Below the pieces are notes generated by a model. That model searched no databases and was not told where the DNA came from. It was given only the letters and a program-made list of their open reading frames with translations. A program made the position numbers and the translations under genes. DNA of 64,000 nucleotides, from contig NW_026973566.1 of the NCBI RefSeq assembly GCF_963855985.1, forward strand, positions 4,502,501 through 4,566,500, given 5' to 3'. The first letter of the stretch is position 1; each line of letters opens with the position of its first letter. Below are positions 57,144 to 64,000 of the stretch, piece by piece. Origin of the DNA: Ostrinia nubilalis. Lineage: Eukaryota; Arthropoda; Insecta; Lepidoptera; Crambidae.

Positions 57144-58320
57144 TGATAATACTATAGAGAGTTATGAAATTCATAGCTATAATCCTTACAATAACAGCTT
57201 TAAGGATGGTGATGAAATTAGAATACCAATCCATCAGCAAGATATTTATGTGCTACCTTCAAGTAGTTCTGTCTACATAGAAGGCTATGTTAGAGTGTAT
57301 TCAAAAGATCTGAGTGGGAAAATAGTAGAAAAGGATATTAATTTCATAAACAATCCAATAACATTTTTGTTCCAAGATATACGATATGAATTAAATGGTG
57401 TAGAAATTGATCGTATTAAAAATGCTGGAATAACTACATCGATAAAATCATACATATCTATGAATGATGGTGAAAATAAAGCTGCAGCAGTTTGGGGATG
57501 GAATTTGAATGGTTCGACTTTAAAAAAAGGCTATTTCAATGTAATTATCCCATTGAACAAACTCTTAGGATTTGCTGAAGATTACAATAAAATTATTATT
57601 AATTCTAGACATGAACTTATATTACAACGAAGCAGTTCTGCTGTAAACTGTGTTATCTTAGAAAAAAATGATCATATGGAAATAGAAATTCGAAAAGTTC
57701 AGTGGCGTATGCCTCATATAAAAGTTTCAGATCGTACTAAATTGTTATTACTTAAACAATTGGAAAAAGATCGTGCAGTGCAATTAGCATTCAGAAATTG
57801 GGATTTGTATGAGTATCCACTACTACCGAAAACTACTAAGCACTCATGGTCAATCAAAACTGCCTCTCAATTGGAAAAGCCTAGATTTGTAATTTTCGGC
57901 TTACAAACAAATAGAAAACATGATGCAGCTCTGAGTTCATCTATGTTTGACCACTGTAAAGTAACCAACATTAAGCTATTTTTAAATTCTCAATATTATC
58001 CCTATGACTCGCTAAATTTGAATTTCGATGAGGGTAAATATAGTATATTATATGATATGTATGCAAACTTTCGTCAGTCGTATTACAACAGCGCTATCGA
58101 GCCTTTGCTCAGTCTAAAACAATTTAAAGATAAAGCTTCATTATTTGTGATCGACTGTTCTCGACAAAATGATTCTATAAAAACAGGTCCAGTAGATGTA
58201 CGATTAGAAATTGAATGCTCTGAAGAGATACCAAATAATACAACAGCTTACTGTCTGATTATAAACGATCGCGTCTTCGAATATAAACCGTTGAGCAACA
58301 TTGTTAGAAAACTATCATGA
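57115..58320 (+). CDS. Double-jelly-roll-like capsid protein
   Basis: 401 residues, beta-rich with few long helices. Traits of the insect Polinton double-jelly-roll family: SSSVYIEGYVRVYSK and ITFLFQDIRYELNGVEID in the first barrel; LGFAEDYNKIIINSRHELIL; the central IRKVQWRMPHIKVSDRTK; then HSWSIKTASQLEKPRFVIFGLQTNR (second barrel), NIKLFLNSQYYPYDSLNLNF and the C-terminal DVRLEIECSEEIPNNTTAYC. It probably forms the main shell; whether it is the hexon-like major protein or the penton-like minor one cannot be settled here. The frame is intact. Start ATG overlaps the small basic ORF; its stop overlaps the next start (ATGA), suggesting coupled expression or a shared message. Confidence 0.8.
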   Translation: MLQITDLPYNDNTIESYEIHSYNPYNNSFKDGDEIRIPIHQQDIYVLPSSSSVYIEGYVRVYSKDLSGKIVEKDINFINNPITFLFQDIRYELNGVEIDRIKNAGITTSIKSYISMNDGENKAAAVWGWNLNGSTLKKGYFNVIIPLNKLLGFAEDYNKIIINSRHELILQRSSSAVNCVILEKNDHMEIEIRKVQWRMPHIKVSDRTKLLLLKQLEKDRAVQLAFRNWDLYEYPLLPKTTKHSWSIKTASQLEKPRFVIFGLQTNRKHDAALSSSMFDHCKVTNIKLFLNSQYYPYDSLNLNFDEGKYSILYDMYANFRQSYYNSAIEPLLSLKQFKDKASLFVIDCSRQNDSIKTGPVDVRLEIECSEEIPNNTTAYCLIINDRVFEYKPLSNIVRKLS

Positions 58321-58793
58321 ATATTATAGTAGATGTTCAAGGATTTAAGAATGAACAAAATCATTTTATTCCCAAAGAAATTGCAATTTTATGGAATAAA
58401 CAAGTTTTTGTAATGCATATAAAATCACCATTCCCATTTTATTACTTAACTAAAAAAGAAAGAATACAAGTAACGTGGATAGAAAAAAATAGAGGTATTC
58501 ACTGGAATGAAGGTTTTATTCCTTATGCAAATTATCGCAATGTTATTGGTTCTTTTTTTAACAATAAGTGTATATTCGTAAAAGGTTGTGAAAAAGTAAT
58601 TTGGCTAAGAGAAATGTTTAATTGTAACTATATTTTTAATTTAGAAGACAAAAATTGTCCTAGTTTAGTAACATTATATGATAAGTATGTTGATTCAACA
58701 GATAACATAAGTTGTATATTTCATGATAATATATGTGCTTTGAAAAATGTATTTTTACTAAATAAATGGTGTAAAGAAAATAATATTTTATAA
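58317..58793 (+). CDS. VDxQGF protein, intact copy
   Basis: 158 residues. The start overlaps the capsid stop by four bases (ATGA). N-terminus NIIVDVQGFKNEQNHFIPKE, then KKERIQVTWIEKNRGIHWNE, a middle IFVKGCEKVIWLREMF, then NLEDKNCPSLVTLY and C-terminal CIFHDNICALKNVFLLNKWC. The layout (D-x-x near the N-terminus on a beta strand, a G-x-E-K strand, an H-x(3)-CAL-x-N helix near the end) recalls DEDD-type 3'-5' exonucleases with Gln and Asn at two acidic positions, so a catalytically dead RNase H-fold protein is my inference. Unrecognised function; family present in other insect Polintons as I recall. Three more copies or pieces in this window. Confidence 0.8.
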   Translation: MNIIVDVQGFKNEQNHFIPKEIAILWNKQVFVMHIKSPFPFYYLTKKERIQVTWIEKNRGIHWNEGFIPYANYRNVIGSFFNNKCIFVKGCEKVIWLREMFNCNYIFNLEDKNCPSLVTLYDKYVDSTDNISCIFHDNICALKNVFLLNKWCKENNIL

Positions 58794-58825
58794 GTACCTA
58801 AATAAATGTATTTTTGAAAAATAGT

Positions 58826-58882
58826 CTTTTTTTACGACAAACTGAATTTCATACGGTTGAAACCGTGGGCAAAAGCTAGTAC
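58826..58882 (-). mobile_element. Fragment of a short interspersed repeat
   Basis: Complement reads ACTAGCTTTTGCCCACGGTT, the head of the family complete at 62,871-63,381. Confidence 0.5.
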
Positions 58883-58919
58883 TTACACAAATTACCTCCC
58901 TGCTTTACTATATAAGACA

Positions 58920-58927
58920 GAAACGCA
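58920..58927 (+). promoter_or_regulatory. TATA box of the second VDxQGF gene
   Basis: TATATAAG about 120 bases upstream of the ATG at 59,042, with CAGT-type initiator words (CAGTAAAAGGCAGTG) about 30 bases on. Confidence 0.6.
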
Positions 58928-59920
58928 TTATTTATGCTCAGTAAAAGGCAGTGTTTAGCCGATAGTATAACATCGTACTAAGTTACAGAATTTATCAAAC
59001 AGTTAAGTAAGACATACCTGTCATACTTTAACAAAACAAACATGAATAACAATATAGTTGTAGATCTGCAAGGATTTAAAAATAATAGAAATGAATTTAT
59101 AATAAAAGAATTTGCTATAGCTACACAAGAGTGTACCCACTTATTTTTGATCAAGCCTCCATACCCATTTAGTTCACTGACTCTTGAAGAGAAAAAGCAA
59201 GTTTGCTGGATTGAAAAGAATAGAGGGTATCGGTGGAATGAAGGATATATCGCCCATTTGCGACGACACTGTGACATCTCGAGATATACGATTTTTTGTT
59301 TTACCGAAATTCTGAACCGCGATCTTGCGTTCTTTTATCTCCAAAAACAGGGTATTTGTTACTCCAAAAACAACAATACTATGAGAGAAAGAGACAAAAT
59401 ATTACGTTATAGCGCTGGCTCGTTCGGCGATCTAGTTGGCTTCGACACTGTGACAGTTCAGTTGCCACCTGCGCTTTGAGATGTGAGGTGCTCTTCGTTT
59501 TAAAGAAAAACGTGACATCTCGAGGATACCGCGGTATTGATGACAAAGGTAAGTTTTTAAAATATTTTTATTTTATTCGACAATGTGGCACGTCATACTT
59601 ATCACAATGTTCTTCTAAAACAAAAAGCAAAGTAAAAGAGAAATTATTTATATGTCACGTTATTCTTGTAAGAAAATCGAAGTATCATCGGGACATCTTA
59701 ACTAGTAACGTTGTAGATGATGAAAATTTTTCCTATATTGGAAATATGTTGTAGGTCATTTGTTGATGTTCTGTTATTGCAGAATGCATGTTATTGAAAT
59801 TGAATGGTATATCTACTTGTCACGTTGTATACGCTAAACAGTAATACTAAACTCCAGATATCATTACAGATGGGGGACTAGCAATGCAAAAAAGCAAAGG
59901 TTAACATTTGTGGCAATGCA

Positions 59921-60225
59921 CTGCCTGAAGGAATTCCACAACCTAATCCGACAACATGACTAACAGCGCTATGCGAGCGCTGTGAAAGGGTATTTTTGAG
60001 CTACAATAACGTCGGAACTAATACGAGTAGATGTAGACTGATAACCATACATTCGTTTTGAAGAATATTTCAAATACTAGTAATACAGTGCAAATAAAAC
60101 ATACTTATACGACTGTCTGTTTTTACAGACACAACAAGCAAAATATTTTATATTATTATACGATAGCCTTAGATTAGCTTAATCTAAGACGATAGCTAAC
60201 AAAATTATCTATTAGTAGAAGTATG
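59921..60225. mobile_element. Element D fragment, third copy
   Basis: Diverged similarity to the complement of 27,480-27,790: ACTGCCTGAAGGAATTCCAC, TGTAGACTGATAACC, TTTGAAGAATATTTCAAATA, CAAATAAAACATAC and TTATCTATTAGTAGAAG. No termini seen. Confidence 0.65.
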
Positions 60226-61300
60226 CTAGAATAGCAATGCGTTGGATGACCCCAGATATTTATTTATTTATTTATTTATTTATTATTATGTAATTATTCA
60301 ATGTTACTTAGCTGTATTGGCTATGTTTTGCTTTCTGCAAAAAAGGTATTTTAATGTTTTAATATAATTACAGATCATCAGCAATTGACTGAATTTTATC
60401 GCTTATTGCCCAAATATACTTTGGCGGGCGCAACATTGTTTTGTATAATAATATTGCAATATAACTATTTCAGAAAAACTACGCCAATAAAATGGCTACA
60501 TTATTTAAATATTATCTTTTATAAATTTAATTTTAAATAAGTATAAAAAATAAAACACCCTAAAAGGTACCAAAATGTCGCTTTTTTGCCATTTTATTCG
60601 CCGGGGACGGACGGCGATTTTTGCGTTGATAATTTTAGGATTAAATTGTCATAACTAATCTGTTATAAAATATCTATTTACTAACCTAGTAGGTACCTAC
60701 AATTTTTTCTTCTGCATACATACATACCTACTTAGTACAGTTTCTCTTACTGTGTTTTTTTTGTAGTAGTTTACGAGATTCTACTTTTGAGAGTTTTGCG
60801 TTTATTTTGATAAGCATTAGTTTTTAGAATAAGAAAACTTAATGTGAGCTTAAATATAGTATGTATACAACTGTCTGTCTAGTTAGATAATATTTTTATA
60901 AGTGCAATTTAACATAGCAAAGCGAAATATTCGCCTGTTCCAATAATTACCTCATTTTTATTGATTGTAATGTAATTAAAATAAAAAAAAATTTTTCAAG
61001 ATCAACGTTTTATCTAAATAGTGACTTATATAAATATATTTTTTTACATCATCTTCAACGTGACAACTGAACTTATTATCTTCAAAATATTATTTTTTAC
61101 TAGAACAACGTGATAAGTTGTCTCTTTTTTTTTCAATCGCTATAATTTCATCAATTTAGACGCAAATTTATGTCTTACTATAAATATTTAAATTTTTTAA
61201 TAGTTAATCTTTAAACGTTTCATACACAATGAGGTAATCCTAACCTTCTTTTAAGAGTTATGGTCATTCAAAAGTTAAAAAGTCGTTTTCTGGAAAACCA
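60226..61300. other. AT-rich interior of element I, no gene
   Basis: Includes a (TATT)n run at 60,258-60,285. Nothing else recognised. Confidence 0.4.
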
Positions 61301-61622
61301 CTGTTTTTGATATATCACAGTGTCGTCGCAAATGGACGATATTGACTATAGAGAGTTTCAAAGAATTATCGTACCTTATATAAAAGGTAAACATATTCTT
61401 GTAAAAGGAGATGAAAATATTAAATGGGTGCATAATTTATGTAATCAAAATGATGTTATGAATGTAACATATCTTGGTGCCCCTCCTTTAAATACTCTTT
61501 ATAATATTTATTGTGTAGATGATCCCAAATTATACAACTGTGTGAACCACGAGAAAATTTGCGCATTAAAAAATGTAATATGTTTAAAAAAATGGTGCGA
61601 TGAAAAAAATGTAGCAATATGA

Positions 61623-61929
61623 TTTTATTGTATTATTTTAGTGCAGTGTTATTTTAATTATTATATTGTGTAAATTAATAGAATCTAGTTACTGTTTTAT
61701 GAATATTTTAAATGATAAATAAATGTAATTAATAAAACAAACTGTTCAATTTTAACTAAACCTAAATTATAATTTTTTTAAGATTGAGAAAATAAGATGA
61801 ATAGTTAAAACTGAAAGATGAATAATGAAAATCGTACGATGATAAAAACTGTTGAAAAAAGTTGAAACATGAATCAATAAAAGATGAAAACTAGTGATGT
61901 TATTTTGAACTCTAAAGATTAAAAAAATT
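61623..61929. other. Polinton right subterminal region
   Basis: AT-rich with repeated GATGAAAA/AGTTGAAA words that resemble the TIR interior. No gene. Confidence 0.5.
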
Positions 61930-62139
61930 GGTAAAATTGGGGTAGCTGGATCGAAAGCATTCCACACATTGTTTTCACTCTTTCATTGATTCATTCAACT
62001 ATTCAGTTTTCATTACTCATCGTACGTAGCCTCGTACGATGAGAAATGAAAACTGAATAGTTGAATACATGAATCAATGAAAAGTGAAAACTAGATGTGT
62101 TGAATGCTTTTGATCCAGATACCCCAATTTTACCCTACT
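61930..62139 (-). repeat. Right TIR of the Polinton
   Basis: Reverse complement of 42,933-43,142 over all 210 bases as far as I can read; ends CCCCAATTTTACCCTACT. Also internally palindromic. Confidence 0.95.
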
Positions 62140-63222
62140 CTTATGTACCTGTGATTTAACAATAAACACAATTTTAATTTGAATAGTAAAAAAAAGTTTG
62201 TTGCATTTCTTAATTTTATTTTGGTGAGTGTACATTGCGCTAGCCGGCGGCCGGCGGCACGTGTCTAAAGGCGGCGGCACGTGTCTAAAAGTTCGTTTGC
62301 TGCGCGCCGGCTAGTGTTGTACGATACGACACTCGAGTCTTGGAATCTTACTTATTAAAAGTTTGAAGAAAATAAGATAGCTATGAATTAAGACTGTGTG
62401 TTTATTATTTTATTGGACCGTTTTAACTTTTTGATTACGAAAATCGTCAGTCTTTAGATGGATACTTCTGATTCGATTATTTGCGTTTAATGCAATTTTA
62501 TTGATATTACATTTGTATTGTGCGATTTATTTTATTTTCAATTAGGATATAACATACGGATGATGATATGAAATCACTCATTATTGCCTATTAGTACACC
62601 AACTCAAGTTCATGTCATGATTCAGTCTAGCTCAAAGAACTTAAAATACTCGAAAGGACTCGGAAGACTCAATTATTCCCTTATTCATGTGACTAACGAG
62701 TCCTAGTCTTAAAAATAAACTCAAGTCTCAAAATAAAGACTTTAAAGACTCGAGGTTCTTACAACACTAGCGCGGTCGGCTATTGTGAGGGACGGCTGTC
62801 TTTGATACCACCGACTCCGCCACGCATAAATAAGGATGTCAACTCCAAAATTCTTTCTAATCTTAATAATAACTAGCGGCCGCCCGCGACTTCGTACGCG
62901 TGGATCCCGTTTTACCCCCTTCATCTATCTTACACGGTTAAGATTTTTTCATACAAATGTTTTTTCCCGCTAACTCCCGTTCCCGTGGGAATTTTGCAAT
63001 ATCCTGTTGTAACTAAGCTTCAAGTTTACTAAGGTACCTGCATGCCAAATTTCAAGCGTCTAACTTAAGCAGTTTAGATTTTTCATACAAAAAGATTTTC
63101 CCGCTAATTCCCGGTCCCGTGGGAATTCCTAAGTATCCTATAACCTGCCCAGGAGTATGAAGAATAATTGTACCAAGTTTCGTTAAAATCCGTCAAGTAG
63201 TTTTTGTTTCTATAAGGAACAT

Positions 63223-63263
<41 letters not shown>

Positions 63264-64000
63264 AATTTTACTGATTGCATTTTTGGCATCAGTATCGATC
63301 ACTAATCACCCCCTGATAGTTATTTTGAAAATATATTTCATGTACAGAATTGACCTCTCTACAGATTTATTATAAGTATAGATAAAACTATCATTATTTA
63401 CTTTTATAATTTTTTTTTGTTTCTACGATGATTTTAATTATTATTATTTCAGTTTAAAATTGATAGTTGGGAACAATTATTTACTTCGGAATACTAAAGA
63501 CTGCCGATAATCACAGGTAGATAATTCGATAGCGTTTAGTTTCTGCTATGATCGAGTCAATTACGAATCACATTTTTAATTTGCTAAGTGGATATTAAGC
63601 GATTAAAATTAACATGAAAAATGTGCCTGCATTAAGGTAGCGCATTTTCTTACATAACTTTTCAATTCCTATCATTGGAGGTCCGAAAATATTTCTCATA
63701 CAATTTGATACCATAATGATCATTCTTCATAAAAAATTTAAAACCTACATATTTAAAAACATAATCATTGATATTCATAATATCACTAATCATACACTTA
63801 GTTTTTACTAATATTTGTTTTCATATATTTTTCTATACTAATGATCGAAACTCATAATCATTCGAATAAATAACTATAATATTCATAAATGTGATGTATC
63901 CTAATATATGTTTTCATAAATTTATTACTCATAAGTGTATTTATCCATATTATTGAAAATCATGATGTCTATATTCATGTTAAATCGTATTTTAACATTA
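62140..64000. mobile_element. Element A, copy 2, right part (runs off the window)
   Basis: Resumes with the second CTTATG and continues collinear with 23,288-24,612 of copy 1. It differs by the insertion at 62,871-63,381 and small repeat-number changes. The right end lies beyond the window. Confidence 0.93.
62871..63381 (+). mobile_element. Interspersed repeat inserted in element A copy 2
   Basis: Absent from copy 1 at about 23,998, which defines its borders. It opens ACTAGCGGCCGCCCGCGACT, contains AAGTTTCGTTAAAATCCGTC and (GACA)n near 63,228-63,260, and ends TTATTATAAGTATAGAT. A widespread non-autonomous type; shorter relatives at 44,507 and 58,826. Confidence 0.85.

Larger units (their letters stand above)
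59253..61336. mobile_element. Element I (2.1 kb) in the second VDxQGF gene
   Basis: Termini CCCATTTGCGACGACACTGT and the complement ending CGTCGCAAATGGA, about 22 bases with one mismatch at the border. CG is present on both sides but the palindromic ATATCGATAT target leaves the duplication length unsure. No transposase. Nested element D fragment at 59,921-60,225. Confidence 0.8.
59042..61622 (+). pseudogene. VDxQGF protein, second copy, split by a 2.1-kb insertion
   Basis: N-terminal half from ATG 59,042: IVVDLQGFKNNRNEFIIKE, LFLIKPPYPFSSLTLEEKK, WIEKNRGYRWNEGYI, to 59,250. C-terminal half from 61,337: DIDYREFQRIIVPYIKGKHI, LVKGDENIKWVH, YLGAPPLNTLYNIY, CVNHEKICALKNVICLKKWC. The halves are the same family as 58,317-58,793 and are in frame across the insertion when CG is counted once. 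The open frame labelled from 61,320 is not a separate gene; its first codons belong to the transposon. Own TATA box, so probably a separate transcript. Confidence 0.88.
42933..62139 (+). mobile_element. Complete Maverick/Polinton element (19.2 kb)
   Basis: Defined by 210-base TIRs (42,933-43,142; 61,930-62,139), AG...CT ends and a CTTATG duplication (42,927-42,932; 62,140-62,145). Copy 1 of element A reads ACCTATCTTATGTACCTG uninterrupted near 23,276-23,293, which is the empty site. Contents: PolB, FtsK/HerA-type ATPase, retroviral-type integrase, adenain-like protease, capsid protein and accessory genes. The TIRs look identical by eye, which suggests recent movement or conversion. Protease and DUF8207 genes are broken and two transposons (about 4.3 kb together) are nested inside. 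Confidence 0.97.

Noticed and set aside
61320..61336. Separate gene starting at 61,320
   Set aside because: GTG start within the end of element I; the rest is the second half of the split VDxQGF gene.

Overview
The window looks like a transposon-dense, AT-rich piece of a moth or butterfly (Lepidoptera) genome. It contains tRNA-derived SINEs, RTE-like LINE tails ending in (GAT)n, a Dong/R4-type LINE sitting on a (TAA)n tract, Pao and gypsy remnants, and several families of TA-flanked foldback elements. No convincing host gene is present. Nearly every coding stretch belongs to a mobile element, and most are broken.

The main find is a complete Maverick/Polinton (virus-like, protein-primed DNA transposon), at 42,933-62,139. 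It has 210-base terminal inverted repeats that look identical by eye, AG...CT ends and a 6-base target duplication (CTTATG). A second copy of the host repeat, near 23,280, preserves the empty site. Its genes, left to right: a small spliced minus-strand gene (43,794-44,298); a spliced leader and acidic exon (about 45,130-45,725) that can join in phase to a two-module protein or to DNA polymerase B; PolB (46,739-50,289); packaging ATPase; a frameshifted DUF8207-like protein; a small coiled-coil protein; integrase with chromodomain; a pX-like core protein; adenain-like protease (split by a 2.2-kb transposon); a small basic protein; double-jelly-roll capsid protein; and two paralogs of a small VDxQGF protein, the second split by a 2.1-kb transposon. 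The replication, integration, packaging-ATPase and capsid frames are open. The protease and DUF8207 frames are broken, so this copy should not make virions unaided.

Two other Polinton pieces occur. One is a shattered minus-strand copy (integrase, pX and protease pieces between 29,709 and 40,045), cut by three independent insertions. The other is a right end at 4,930-5,518 of a related but different lineage.

Layout: 1-3,130 gypsy pol remnant and LTR; 3,190-4,060 LINE fragment; 4,100-11,840 interspersed repeats, SINE, a degenerate coding trace and much anonymous AT-rich DNA; 11,840-15,990 Dong/R4 LINE; 15,991-19,156 two foldback elements; 19,900-20,740 THAP-like exon and repeat fragments; 20,740-29,708 APE-type LINE split by element A (21,921-27,249) and element D (27,252-27,855); 29,709-40,045 shattered Polinton, holding element F (30,224-34,957, with Pao and LINE debris) and element B (35,393-39,792, with nested C elements); 40,220-41,845 gypsy-like LTR and gag; 41,846 onward element A copy 2, into which the complete Polinton inserted.

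The nesting gives relative ages. In the right half the order is LTR element, then element A, then Polinton, then the 2.2-kb and 2.1-kb transposons. In the left half it is old Polinton, then LINE, F and B, then A, D and C.
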